From contig JAEUGY010000069.1 in the NCBI GenBank assembly GCA_016794625.1, forward strand, positions 1 to 64,000: DNA of 64,000 nucleotides, in the 5' to 3' direction. This DNA is from Opitutaceae bacterium (GTDB lineage Bacteria > Verrucomicrobiota > Verrucomicrobiia > Opitutales > Opitutaceae). Below are positions 7,506 through 16,527 of this stretch, piece after piece. The stretch's first letter is position 1; every line of letters begins with the position of its first letter. Under the pieces are notes generated by a model. The model made no database searches, was not told the origin of the DNA, and worked only from the letters and a program-made list of their open reading frames with translations. Position numbers and translations under genes: made by a program.

Positions 7506-8801
7506 CTATTTCGAACCGGCGCGGGGCCGGATGCGGAACAGCGCCTCCTGCATCTTGGGCAGGGAATACAGCTTGGAAAACGCCACCGCACCCAAGAAGA
7601 CCTCCCGCGACGCCGGAGGCTTGGTCTGCCAGATGGCGGCGACCACAATCGCACCCAGTTCCTCCGGCTTCAGGTCGGCGAGAAGCCGGGGCTTGCTCTC
7701 CCCGTGCTCAAGAAAAACGAACCGTTTGTCCGGGGAGAGAAACACCTTCATCTCCCGCGTCGGGTCCTTCGATCCATCCGGCACCGCCAGCGGCCGCTGG
7801 CGGCTGTACTTCCGCAGCGTGACCAACAGCCACTCCATCATGCCTTCCATCTGATCGATGGTCCGGGCCACTTTTGGCAGCTGGGCAATGCGGGCGGCGG
7901 CCGGCTCGCTCTTCTCCCGCACCGCGCGAGCCAAACCCTGAAAGTCATAGGCATTTAGATACTGGGCGCGCACGTGCTCCATCAAATCCAGGCGTTCCTC
8001 AATGTCGGCTTCGAGCTCTGCCAGCGCCGCGGCCTGCACCGGGACCGGGGTCGGAGGCACGGGAAGCGGCTCGCCGGCGGGCGGAGGCGTCGCCAGCACC
8101 GCTACCCCGCCGGCGGGCGCGGGCTCCTGGGAGCGCTGGTGCCACAGCCATCCACCCAGCCCTGCGACCACCACCACCGCGACCACGAGAGACCCGATGA
8201 GTCCGCGCCGGCTCGACACGGCTCGTCCATCCGAACGCAGGGCCGCCGCCGAACCCGGGCCCATCATCAGCCGGTACACGGGGATGGTTTCCGAAATGTT
8301 TTTGAGATCGCGCGCTCCGAGGCTGAGCACGTGGAGCTCCAGCTTGTTCTTCACCACGTCATAGACCGTTTGCGAAATGCAGATCCCGCCCGGCTCCGCC
8401 TCGGCCTGCAAGCGAGCGGCGATGTTGACGCCATCGCCCATCACATCCTGTCCCTGAATGAGCACATCGCCGAGGTGGATCCCAATCCGGTGCAGCAGCG
8501 GTTCCGGGGCACCCGGGACACTCTCCACCGCAGCAAACTGACGCTGCATCGCCAGCGAACAGGCCACGGCATGCACCGCACTCGAAAACGTCATCAACAG
8601 CCCGTCACCCGTGCTCTTCAGCACCGAACCTTGGTGGGCCTCGCAGACGCGTCGCATGGCGTCGAAGTCCTTTTGCAGCAACTCGAGCGTCGTCGCCTCG
8701 TCCTTCTGCATGCGGGCGCTAAACCCGACGACATCCGTGAAGAGAATGGCAGCGAGCGTGCGTTGTCCTGACTGACCAGGGGTGGGGGGCGACGGAGTCA
8801 T
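7506..8801 (-). CDS. Class III adenylate/guanylate cyclase, membrane-anchored
   Basis: A 431-aa signalling enzyme making cyclic nucleotide from a nucleoside triphosphate. The cyclase domain is N-terminal. Metal-binding aspartates are Asp23 (FTDVVGFS) and Asp66 (KSTGDG). The transition-state pair is Asn126/Arg130 in GVNIAAR. Lys62 and Asp119 occupy the positions that select ATP, so adenylate cyclase is likelier than guanylate. One membrane helix lies near residues 204-225, followed by a Pro/Ala-rich linker and a C-terminal region of about 180 residues that I do not recognise. The order catalytic domain, membrane helix, outside region is opposite to common receptor cyclases. The C-terminal part would be the sensor, by inference. 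No cAMP receptor gene is seen nearby. Confidence 0.85.
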   Translation of the reverse strand: MTPSPPTPGQSGQRTLAAILFTDVVGFSARMQKDEATTLELLQKDFDAMRRVCEAHQGSVLKSTGDGLLMTFSSAVHAVACSLAMQRQFAAVESVPGAPEPLLHRIGIHLGDVLIQGQDVMGDGVNIAARLQAEAEPGGICISQTVYDVVKNKLELHVLSLGARDLKNISETIPVYRLMMGPGSAAALRSDGRAVSSRRGLIGSLVVAVVVVAGLGGWLWHQRSQEPAPAGGVAVLATPPPAGEPLPVPPTPVPVQAAALAELEADIEERLDLMEHVRAQYLNAYDFQGLARAVREKSEPAAARIAQLPKVARTIDQMEGMMEWLLVTLRKYSRQRPLAVPDGSKDPTREMKVFLSPDKRFVFLEHGESKPRLLADLKPEELGAIVVAAIWQTKPPASREVFLGAVAFSKLYSLPKMQEALFRIRPRAGSK

Positions 8802-8881
8802 GCGACTCCGCCCTGCCTACGCCACGCGAGGAGCGTTGGCAAGCTACACGACGGGCGCTCCGGCGCAGGCCCGCTCCGCCC

Positions 8882-10468
8882 TCAGCCCCTCGGCGGTTCG
8901 ACCCGGCGTAGCAGCGGACGGCCGGACTCCACCGCGAACGTCGCCCGGGTTTGGATCGGCGCACCGGGCCGCGACACATAGGGAACGGTGCGGTAGTCCG
9001 TGGTCCAGTGCTCCGGGGTCACCTCGCAGCGGACGTACCCACGCTCCTGGTTCACAAACTTGACGAAGGGATTTTCCGCCTGCGCCGACTCGGCCCACTT
9101 TGGCACCGCGAGGCCATCCCCGCCTGACGAGATCGAGGTGCCAACAAACTCCACCGCCACGTTCTCCGCCGGCGCGGGTCCAGCCTCGACCGCGAGCTCG
9201 TTCGCCCAGTTGCTGTGGATGTCGCCCGTCAGCACCACCGGGTTCCGGACCGACCGGTCGCGCAGGTGTCGCAGGAGGCGACGGCGTTCGTATTCATAAC
9301 CGGACCACTGATCCATGCTCAACTCCACGGCTTCGCCGGGCGCGCGGTCGACCCGGGCCATCATGACCTGCTGGGCGAGCACGTTCCACGAAGCCGGCGA
9401 GCGCTCCAGCCCGTCAAAGAGCCACTCGCGCTGCTTTTCGCCCAGCAGCGTGCCCGCGGGGTCGAGCAGCACGTCGGACGGCGGCTTCCGGCCGTCCCCC
9501 TGGGGCTGGTCGGTCCGGTACTGGCGTGTATCAAGAACGTGGAACGAAGCGAGCCGGCCGTAGGCCAGGCGCCGGTAAAGCAGCATGTCCGGGCCGCGCG
9601 GCACCGCGGACCGGCGGAGCGGCATCGATTCATAATAGGCCTGGTACGCAGCGGCCCGGCGTTTCCGGAAGGCTTCGGGCGTCGCCGGCCGGGCCGGGAT
9701 GTCCCCCGCGTAGTTGTTCGCCACCTCATGGTCATCCCAGGTCACGATCCAGGGCGCGCTGGCATGGGCCGCCTGCAGGGCCGGATCGAGCCGGTAGAGG
9801 GCGTAACGGATGCGGTATTCGTCGAGCGTGGTGAGTTCACCGCCCAGGTGGCGGCGGACCGAGCCGTCGCGCCCGGCACCTTCGTAAATGTAGTCGCCCA
9901 GATGCACCACGAGATCGAGCTCCTCGCGCGCCAGGTGCTCATAGGCGGTGAAAAGTCCGTCCTCGTAGTGCTGGCACGAGGCAAAGGCGAAACGCAACCG
10001 CTCGGGTGTGGCCCCCGCCGGCGGCAGCGTGCGGGTTCGTCCGGTGGGGCTGATGTGCCCCGCCGCCTTGAACCGATACCAGTACCAGCGTTCCGGACGC
10101 AGACCCTCGACTTCGACATGGACGGTGTGGCCCCACTGGGGGCTCGCCACGGTGTTGCCTGATCGGACGATCGCCGAAAACGCTTCGTCCTCGGCCACTT
10201 CCCACCACAGGGCCACGGGAGCGGCCGGCATGCCTCCGCCCGGCTCGAGGGGACGCGAGGCCACGCGGGTCCACAGGACCACCCCGGACGGACTGGGGTC
10301 ACCCGAGGCCACGCCGAGCGTAAACGGGTACGGAGCGGCGGGCGTCGCCGCCCGCAGCCGGTCGGGGCCAGAGGAGAACACCCACGTGGCGGCGGCCGCC
10401 GATCCGAGCACGAAGGTACGGCGGGTGAGAGGATGCGCACAGGACGGAGAGTCTGGCGGGGGTGTCAC
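8882..10468 (-). CDS. phoD: PhoD-like alkaline phosphatase/phosphodiesterase, Tat-exported
   Basis: A secreted metallophosphoesterase of the PhoD family that releases phosphate from phosphodiesters or phosphomonoesters. A twin-arginine signal is visible (TRRTFVLGSAAAA). The PhoD N-terminal domain follows (FTLGVASGDPSPSGVVLWTR). The metallophosphatase core shows FASCQHYEDG, VVHLGDYIYEG, WDDHEVANN and LTGDIHSNW, which supply the metal ligands of this family. There is no ATG in frame before the Tat motif. I chose GTG at 10468 for a normal n-region; TTG at 10531 and GTG at 10498 are also possible. It lies upstream of the cyclase on the same strand with an 80-base gap, so co-transcription is possible. 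Confidence 0.88.
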   Translation of the reverse strand: MTPPPDSPSCAHPLTRRTFVLGSAAAATWVFSSGPDRLRAATPAAPYPFTLGVASGDPSPSGVVLWTRVASRPLEPGGGMPAAPVALWWEVAEDEAFSAIVRSGNTVASPQWGHTVHVEVEGLRPERWYWYRFKAAGHISPTGRTRTLPPAGATPERLRFAFASCQHYEDGLFTAYEHLAREELDLVVHLGDYIYEGAGRDGSVRRHLGGELTTLDEYRIRYALYRLDPALQAAHASAPWIVTWDDHEVANNYAGDIPARPATPEAFRKRRAAAYQAYYESMPLRRSAVPRGPDMLLYRRLAYGRLASFHVLDTRQYRTDQPQGDGRKPPSDVLLDPAGTLLGEKQREWLFDGLERSPASWNVLAQQVMMARVDRAPGEAVELSMDQWSGYEYERRRLLRHLRDRSVRNPVVLTGDIHSNWANELAVEAGPAPAENVAVEFVGTSISSGGDGLAVPKWAESAQAENPFVKFVNQERGYVRCEVTPEHWTTDYRTVPYVSRPGAPIQTRATFAVESGRPLLRRVEPPRG

Positions 10469-10558
10469 CCCGCGAGCCAAGGTCGCCCGTCGTTCCACGT
10501 CAAGCGGGCGAAACGCACCGCGGGCGCGCAACCCACCTGTCCCTCTCCGCTGCCTCCC

Positions 10559-11809
10559 TCAATCGGCGGTCGGTGCGGCCCCGGCAAAACCGTAAAGCGC
10601 GAGGGTCGTCTTGCCCTTGATCAGGAGGCGATCTCCCACCACCGCGGGCGAGGCCCAGACCGGCGCATCGGCCACCTGATACCTCGCGCGTGCGACCAGA
10701 GCGTCCCCTTTCTTGTCCTGCACGGTCAGCTCACCGCGGTCCGTGAGCACGAGCAACGCCGGTCCCACGTCCGTGACGGACGCGTTCGACCCCAGCGTCC
10801 CTTCGCTCTTCCACAGGACCGTCCCGGTCTTCGCATCCAGGGTGAACAGGCTTCCGCGATGTTTGTCCGACATGCCGTAGAGCCGGTGGCCGTCGAGCAC
10901 CGGGGAGCTCATGTACTGCGAAATCTCCCTCGATTCCCAGACGGTGACCGGAGGAGAGCCCCGGGAAACTCGGACCGCGAACAAAGGATTGCGGATGCCC
11001 CCAAAGATCACGACGTCGCCGGAGACGACCGGAGTAACGATGTTCTGGTCGTAGGGAGTCGTGAACGGAATCTCCCACAGTAGCACCCCGGTTTCCGGAT
11101 CGACGGCCAGGCAGCGTTTCTGCGACTGCGTGATGAGCTGCCGGACCCCTCCCGGCGCGGCGATGATGGGCGACGTGTAGGCCGGACCGTCCCCGGCCCA
11201 CTTCCAGACCACCTGGCCCGTCGCGACATCGAACGCGGTGAGCGCCCCGCTGTCCTCGCCCCCCACGTGCACGATGACCCGCGATCCGTCGACCAGCGGC
11301 GACACCGAGGTACCGAAAGCCGGCGAGGTCTCCTTGTACTCCTGCCCAAACGTCTTGCGCCACAGCAGCGCCCCCGTGCGGGCGTCGTAGGCGGACAGGT
11401 GTCCCTGAATGCCGAAGGTGAACACCCGACCGTCCGCCACCACGGGCGTCGACTTCGGACCTTTGCCATGCCCGCGCGCCGCCGGGTTCATGTCGTATGC
11501 AACGGGATACACATCCCGCCAGAGCTCTCGTCCGGTCTCGAGGTCAAGGCAGCGCACGGCCTCCTGCTCCCCTTCCCGGGCAAAGACATACACGCGTCCG
11601 GCCGAAACGACGGGGGAGGCGTGTCCTTCTCCCACCACCACCGACCAGGCCGCGACCAAGGAACCCGCCTCACCCGGCTTGGGCAGGGTGAAGCCCGAGG
11701 CCACCCCGGTGCGTTCCGGTCCCCGCCACTGGTTCCAGTCGGAAGCCGGCAACGAGGACGCAAACAGGCCGGCGACGCACCCACCCAGGACCGCAGCAAT
11801 GGTTTTCAT
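10559..11809 (-). CDS. Secreted PQQ-like beta-propeller repeat protein
   Basis: A 416-aa protein with a signal peptide (MKTIAAVLGGCVAGLFASSLPA) and the DWNQWRGP start seen in most propellers of this window. Blade repeats carry the PQQ-like motif, e.g. LDLETGRELW, YDARTGALLW, FDVATGQVVW, VDPETGVLLW and LDAKTGTVLW. The fold resembles BamB and quinoprotein dehydrogenases, but no haem motif or lipobox is present, so neither function is assigned. The start at 11809 begins the signal peptide; the longer frame to 11899 is not convincing. Its gene is divergent from the TonB-dependent receptor at 12082, which suggests a shared control region. Confidence 0.85.
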   Translation of the reverse strand: MKTIAAVLGGCVAGLFASSLPASDWNQWRGPERTGVASGFTLPKPGEAGSLVAAWSVVVGEGHASPVVSAGRVYVFAREGEQEAVRCLDLETGRELWRDVYPVAYDMNPAARGHGKGPKSTPVVADGRVFTFGIQGHLSAYDARTGALLWRKTFGQEYKETSPAFGTSVSPLVDGSRVIVHVGGEDSGALTAFDVATGQVVWKWAGDGPAYTSPIIAAPGGVRQLITQSQKRCLAVDPETGVLLWEIPFTTPYDQNIVTPVVSGDVVIFGGIRNPLFAVRVSRGSPPVTVWESREISQYMSSPVLDGHRLYGMSDKHRGSLFTLDAKTGTVLWKSEGTLGSNASVTDVGPALLVLTDRGELTVQDKKGDALVARARYQVADAPVWASPAVVGDRLLIKGKTTLALYGFAGAAPTAD

Positions 11810-11945
11810 GATCGAAAGGAAACGGCATTCCGGCAGGCCGAGACCTCCTCCACCGGCCGGAACGGACGCCAAGAAAACACGAGTCCCGCAGATTCTCAAC
11901 CCCGACGGCGACGCTGGCGATCGCGCCCGGTGGCGGGTGGGCTCG

Positions 11946-11959
11946 GCTCAACGTTGAGC
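11946..11959. promoter_or_regulatory. 14-bp perfect palindrome upstream of the TonB receptor
   Basis: GCTCAACGTTGAGC is a perfect palindrome centred in the 272-base region between the divergent propeller (start 11809) and TonB receptor (start 12082) genes. The AACGTT centre resembles operators of LacI-family repressors. No LacI gene is seen in the window. The rest of this region holds no gene I can support. Confidence 0.4.
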
Positions 11960-12081
11960 GACTCCAGCCTTCCGATTGCGGAACCCGCGAACTGCGCATA
12001 GGGTCACCCGCTCGAATTGAAAGGATTAATGAGGTGACTTTTCCTCGCCGCTGGTTCTGGTGAACCCCATACCTGATCTCC

Positions 12082-14535
12082 ATGATGCACGCTTCGCTCC
12101 CCACCCGAATCGTCTCGCTCTGTGCCCTCGTCTCACTGGTCGTTTCCGACCACCGCCTGGCCGCGCAGAACAGCCCGGCGGCCAAGGAACTGGAGACCCC
12201 GGCCGGAGCGAAGGCGCCGATCACCCTGAGTCCGTTTGAGGTGCGCACCCCCAAGGACCAAGGGTACCGGGTCGGCGCGGCCGTCACGGGCACAGGCACG
12301 GCCGGACTGATCAAGGACACGCCGCTGAACATCAGCATCGTGTCGCAGGAGTTCATCCGCGACCAGGCCGGCAACCAGCTGGTCGACGTCCTCCGTTCCG
12401 CCAGCTCCGTCGCACTTCAGGTCAAGGACGAGAGCATGATCCTCATCCGCGGCTACACCGGACCCCAATTCGTCAACGGCCTGCCGGCTGGCGCCGGATT
12501 GACCCTCTATGATGTGGACCGCATCGAGGTGGTGAAGGGGCCCAACGCCGTGTTTGCCGGCATCTCCAACCCGGGCGGCACCGTAAACCTGATCAAGGTC
12601 AAGCCGAGCTTCGTCGCCCGCCACTCTCTCGACACCTCGTTCGGCTCCTTCGGTCACCAACGCGCCGTGCTGCGTTCGACCGGGCCGCTGATCAAGGACC
12701 GCCTCGCCTACAGCGTGGTGCTCGGCCACACCGACGAGGAGAGCAACATCGACTCGATGTTCACAAAAGAGGACTTCTACAGCGCCGGCCTGACCTGGAA
12801 GCCGCTGTCGGAGCTGACCTTCACCGCCCGCTACAGCAACCTCGACCGCGAGGCCGGGCGCCGCCCCCACACCGTGGTCAGCCACCCGCTCTTCCAGCAG
12901 CGCGACCGCGAGGCGATCCAGCTCTACGATCTCCGTGGCCTGCCGCGGCCGTCCACGTATCCACAATTGGAAAACGGCGCGGTGCGCGACGCCGCCGGGC
13001 AGCCGATCACCACCGGCCGCGCCACTCCGGAAGGCGTGGACGCCTTCATCTCCCGTACACTCGGGCCCAACGTGCCCCCCTACCCGGGCATCTTTTCCGA
13101 CGACTTCTTTCCCAACGACTCCTTCAACTACAATGGTCCGGACGGGCGCGACAACTACGCCAACAAGACCACCACCCTCGAAGGCGAATGGGTGCCGAGC
13201 CGCGAATTCGCGGTGCGCGGGATTTTCCAGCAGGTCGACAGCCATCGCATGCGCCGCGAATTCAACGGCCTCCGTCCGGTCGCGGGCCAGCGACTGCGCA
13301 GCTCGATCTCGGACTTCAAGCCGGGCGGTCTGACGTTTTCAGCGCGCCTCGAGGCAGCCTACAAGTTCGACCTGCGCAAGGTCGGCCGGCACGACCTGCT
13401 CGCCGGGTTCCAGCACGACGGCGGCAAGGATGTGATCAGCGCCGTGACCGTGGCGACCTCCCGCATCATCACCTACTCCGCCAGCTCCGGCCCCTTGCCG
13501 AGTCTGCTGCAACTCCTGCGCGATCAATACGGCGCCAGCTACCAGGAACCCGGGGTGGTGCGCAAGGGAGGCGGCCACTCCAATTCTTTCTACGGGGTGC
13601 TCCAGTCGTCGTTCTTCGACGACCGCGTGCGCACGCTCGTCGGTGGTCGCGAGATCACCAACCACCGGCCAACGGATGACAACCGGGACGGCCGGGATGA
13701 AGACTTCGCGACCCGCAAGCTCCTGCCCCAATTCGGCGCCCTGGTACGGATCAACCCGACGCTCAGTCTCTACGGCAGCTTCAGCAAAACCTTCGTGCCG
13801 CAGCGCCAGCAGACCGCCGATCTCGCCGCCATCCGGGCCACGCAGGGCGACCCGACGCTTCCGACCTACCGCCCGCCCGCCGTCATCCCGGTGCGCTTTC
13901 TCGCCGCCGATCTCCTGGGGCAGGGCTGGGAAGTGGGTTCCAAGCTCGACCTCCGCGAAGGCCTGCTGCTCGGCACTCTGAGTTACTTCACCAATGAAGA
14001 GTCGTCGCGGCTCGACATCGATACAACCAACCAGGTGCTCTACCAGCTGCCCGGCGCCACCGTCCGCACAGCCGCCGGTCAGACGCGGACGCGGGGACTG
14101 GAAACGGAGTGGGTCTGGACTCCGCAGGCCAATTATCAGGCCCTGGTCAGCGCGAGTTACTTCTTCACCAAGAACGAAGTCTCCAACCCCTCCGATGCAC
14201 GCGAGGTCGGTTCGCATCTCGAGTCCGTACCGCGCTACACGGTCAGTCTTTGGAACAAGTACACCTTCACCACCGGACGCCTGCGCGGCGCGTACATCGG
14301 CGGAGGTGTCACGGTCCTGGGAGAGACCTACGAGCATCCGAGCTGGACCGTGCCGATCGTGAGTGACGCCGTCGCGCTGGTCGACGCCGTGGTCGGTTAC
14401 GCGACCCGCGTGCGCGACCTGCCCGTCGACCTCCGCCTGAACGTCCGCAATCTCACCGATGAGCACTACCTGAACGGGACATTCCAATACGGCGAGCCCC
14501 GCACCTTCATCGCATCCGTCGGCGTGCGCCTCTAA
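12082..14535 (+). CDS. TonB-dependent outer-membrane receptor (siderophore-type plug)
   Basis: An 817-aa outer-membrane transporter energised by TonB. After a signal peptide (to about residue 33, LAAQ) comes the SPFEV segment typical of Opitutaceae receptors. The plug domain covers about residues 65-180, with TPLNISIVSQEFIRDQAGN, VDRIEVVKGPNAVFAGISNPGG and GTVNLIKVKP. A 22-strand-type barrel follows and ends NGTFQYGEPRTFIASVGVRL. The plug wording (TPLNISIVSQEFI, GPNAVFAG) resembles ferric-siderophore receptors (FhuA/FhuE/FecA type), so iron-chelate uptake is a plausible but unproven substrate. Two ATGs are adjacent at 12082 and 12085. The gene appears to be monocistronic and ends in the repeat region at 14.5 kb. 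Confidence 0.9.
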   Translation: MMHASLPTRIVSLCALVSLVVSDHRLAAQNSPAAKELETPAGAKAPITLSPFEVRTPKDQGYRVGAAVTGTGTAGLIKDTPLNISIVSQEFIRDQAGNQLVDVLRSASSVALQVKDESMILIRGYTGPQFVNGLPAGAGLTLYDVDRIEVVKGPNAVFAGISNPGGTVNLIKVKPSFVARHSLDTSFGSFGHQRAVLRSTGPLIKDRLAYSVVLGHTDEESNIDSMFTKEDFYSAGLTWKPLSELTFTARYSNLDREAGRRPHTVVSHPLFQQRDREAIQLYDLRGLPRPSTYPQLENGAVRDAAGQPITTGRATPEGVDAFISRTLGPNVPPYPGIFSDDFFPNDSFNYNGPDGRDNYANKTTTLEGEWVPSREFAVRGIFQQVDSHRMRREFNGLRPVAGQRLRSSISDFKPGGLTFSARLEAAYKFDLRKVGRHDLLAGFQHDGGKDVISAVTVATSRIITYSASSGPLPSLLQLLRDQYGASYQEPGVVRKGGGHSNSFYGVLQSSFFDDRVRTLVGGREITNHRPTDDNRDGRDEDFATRKLLPQFGALVRINPTLSLYGSFSKTFVPQRQQTADLAAIRATQGDPTLPTYRPPAVIPVRFLAADLLGQGWEVGSKLDLREGLLLGTLSYFTNEESSRLDIDTTNQVLYQLPGATVRTAAGQTRTRGLETEWVWTPQANYQALVSASYFFTKNEVSNPSDAREVGSHLESVPRYTVSLWNKYTFTTGRLRGAYIGGGVTVLGETYEHPSWTVPIVSDAVALVDAVVGYATRVRDLPVDLRLNVRNLTDEHYLNGTFQYGEPRTFIASVGVRL

Positions 14536-14556
14536 TCTCTCCTCGTGTACTAACCC

Positions 14557-14893
14557 CTCCCCCTGTAGGGCTGGCCCTCGCGGCCACGCCGGCACCGCGG
14601 AGCGGTGAAGAGTGAAGGGCGAAGAGTGAAGTGTGAAAGCTCGGAATTTCCGAACCACTTCCGCGTTAAAAGTTCAGCGTTCAGCGTTCGCCCGTCCCCC
14701 CTCCCCCTGTAGGGCTGGCCCTCACGGCCACACCGGCACCGCGGAGCGGTGAAGTGCGAAGTGCGAAGGGCGAAGAGTGAAGAGCGGAAGCTCGGAATTT
14801 CCCGAATCACTTCGGCGTTAGAAGTTCAGCGTTCAGCGTTCAACGTTCGCCCGTCCCCGCTCCCCCTGTAGGGCTGGCCCTCGCGGCCACGCC
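14557..14893. repeat. Two and a part tandem copies of a ~144-159 bp repeat
   Basis: Unit A (14557-14700) and unit B (14701-14859) share, in order, CTCCCCCTGTAGGGCTGGCC, GGCACCGCGGAGCGGTGAAG, a GAAGAGTGAAG-type purine run, AGCTCGGAATTTCC, AGTTCAGCGTTCAGCGTTC and CGCCCGTCCCC. A third copy (14860-14893) is cut after the first 34 bases. Unit B is longer because the GAAG and GTTCA runs are expanded. Together with the inverted piece at 14928 this fills the 447 bases between the TonB receptor and the next propeller gene. I see no coding signal in it. Confidence 0.85.
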
Positions 14894-14927
14894 TGGCGTT
14901 GAACACTTCACGCCCGCGCACAAACCT

Positions 14928-14955
14928 AGGCGTGCCCGCGAGGGGCAGCCCTACA
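14928..14955 (-). repeat. Inverted copy of the repeat head
   Basis: GGCGTGCCCGCGAGGGGCAG and the CCCTACA that follows are the reverse complement of the first 27 bases of the tandem units (TGTAGGGCTGGCCCTCGCGG plus CCACGCC), with two mismatches. It faces the third unit 35 bases away, so the single strand could fold into a large hairpin. Confidence 0.7.
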
Positions 14956-14982
14956 ATGATCCCCCGCGACGGGGGCGGCCGC

Positions 14983-16353
14983 TCATCCTTCCGCGATGCA
15001 ATAGAGGAACTGGTGGCCGCGGAGGAAGAGCTCGCGGTCGACCATGACCGGAGAGGCATCGATGCGGTCGCTCAACTTGTTCGTCGCCACGACCTCATAG
15101 GTGGTCTGGTCCTTCAGCACCAGCACGGTGCCATCGCGGCCCGCCACGTAGAGGTAGCCGTTGGCCGCCACCGGTGACGCATAGAGACCACCCAGGCCGC
15201 CCAACGGCTGGTCCTGGTAGTGAACTTCGCCGGTCAGTGCATTCATGCACGAAAGAAAGGCATCGCGACTCTTGCTCGCGTAAAGGCGGTCCCCCGAGAG
15301 CACAGGCGAGGGCACGTAGGGGGCGCTCTTGCGGGCGCTCCAGACAATGTTGTCGGTATCAGTGACGTCCCCCCGGGCGGTCAGCTTGATCGCCTGGATG
15401 GAATTCCCCTGGAATCCACTCATGACATACACCAAACCGTGGCCGGTCACCGGTGTGGGAATGACATTCGGGGTCAGGCCGCCTGCCTCCCAGACCACCT
15501 CACCCGTGGCCACATCGTAGGAGCGGGTGCGTTTGGTGGCGGCCACCACCGCCTGCCACCGGCCATTGACCTCGACGATGAGCGGCGTGGACCAGCTCGA
15601 CCGTTCATCCCGGGCCTGGCGCCAGACCTCCGCACCCGTCCGGGTGTCGAGCGCGACAATGAACGACTGCCCCTCATGGTCCCACGGCACGATCAGCCGG
15701 TCGCCCGCCAGCGCCGGGGACGAACCTTCGCCAAAACTCCCCCGGGTCTGCATATCGCCCAGGTCCTTCTCCCACTGCAGCACCCCGTCCAGATCGTAGC
15801 AGTACAGCCCGCGCGAACCGAACGACACATAGAGCCGCTTGCCATCGGTGACCGGCGAGGCCGAGGCGTAGGTGTTGGTTTCGTGCCGGGCCTCGTGAGG
15901 CACCTCCCGCCGGGCCGTCTTTTGCCAGAGCATCCCGCCCGTCTTCCGATCGACCGCCATGACGACAAAGTCATGGAACCGGGTCGGTTTCGGTCCTCCG
16001 CCAAACCCGCCCCGACGACGCCGGGTGTCGCCCTCTTCCTTCGCTGCCGGCGGGGGAAGCGCGGCCGCGGCGGCGGGCTGCTCCTCCGTCGTTTCAATCG
16101 CCGAGAGCAGGAAAATCCGGTCCTTCCAGATGATCGGCGTGGAGAAACCACTGCCCGGCAGTTTGACCTTCCATTTGATGTTCTGCTGGTCGCTCCAGGT
16201 CGTGGGGGGCTGGGCGCCGGCGGCAATGCCCGCGCCGGAGGGGCCCCGCCAGGTGGTCCAGGAGCTTTCCGCGGCAGTCAGCGGGTGGAGCCAGGGAAGA
16301 GAAACGACGGAGAGGAGGACTCCGATGCGGGGGAGACGAGAGGTCGGTTTCAT
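14983..16353 (-). CDS. Secreted PQQ-like beta-propeller repeat protein with low-complexity insert
   Basis: A 456-aa exported propeller. The signal peptide runs to about residue 28 (HPLTAAESS), followed by WTTWRGPSGAG. Blade motifs include VDRKTGGMLW, LDTRTGAEVW, YDVATGEVVW and a final RGHQFLYCIAEG. Between the first and second blade (about residues 90-122) there is a long Ala/Pro then Arg/Gly-rich loop (PAAAAALPPPAA, TRRRRGGFGGG) absent from most paralogues here but echoed in the protein at 47.8 kb. A substrate or partner cannot be named. It is divergent from the MFS transporter at 16528 with 174 bases between them. Confidence 0.85.
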   Translation of the reverse strand: MKPTSRLPRIGVLLSVVSLPWLHPLTAAESSWTTWRGPSGAGIAAGAQPPTTWSDQQNIKWKVKLPGSGFSTPIIWKDRIFLLSAIETTEEQPAAAAALPPPAAKEEGDTRRRRGGFGGGPKPTRFHDFVVMAVDRKTGGMLWQKTARREVPHEARHETNTYASASPVTDGKRLYVSFGSRGLYCYDLDGVLQWEKDLGDMQTRGSFGEGSSPALAGDRLIVPWDHEGQSFIVALDTRTGAEVWRQARDERSSWSTPLIVEVNGRWQAVVAATKRTRSYDVATGEVVWEAGGLTPNVIPTPVTGHGLVYVMSGFQGNSIQAIKLTARGDVTDTDNIVWSARKSAPYVPSPVLSGDRLYASKSRDAFLSCMNALTGEVHYQDQPLGGLGGLYASPVAANGYLYVAGRDGTVLVLKDQTTYEVVATNKLSDRIDASPVMVDRELFLRGHQFLYCIAEG

Positions 16354-16527
16354 ACGTCGGTCGGCGTAAACAGGCGGGACTCAGGAATCGCCCGGCGGCG
16401 GGTGGGAAGGGTGGCCGGGCCGGCCCACCCATCGGCATCGTGCGCAGGTTCAATGCGCGGTCAATACGTCGAGAAAGTTTGTCTCGCCACTTGAAGTCGG
16501 GAGCTCGTTCCTGACACGATTGCCCTC

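Noticed and set aside
8448..8461. Repeat core CCTGTCCCTGAAT
   Set aside because: It lies inside the conserved coding sequence of the cyclase; chance match.
10533..10546. Repeat core CCACCTGTCCCTCT
   Set aside because: Only the middle matches and no second copy is nearby; possibly a decayed copy, not supported.
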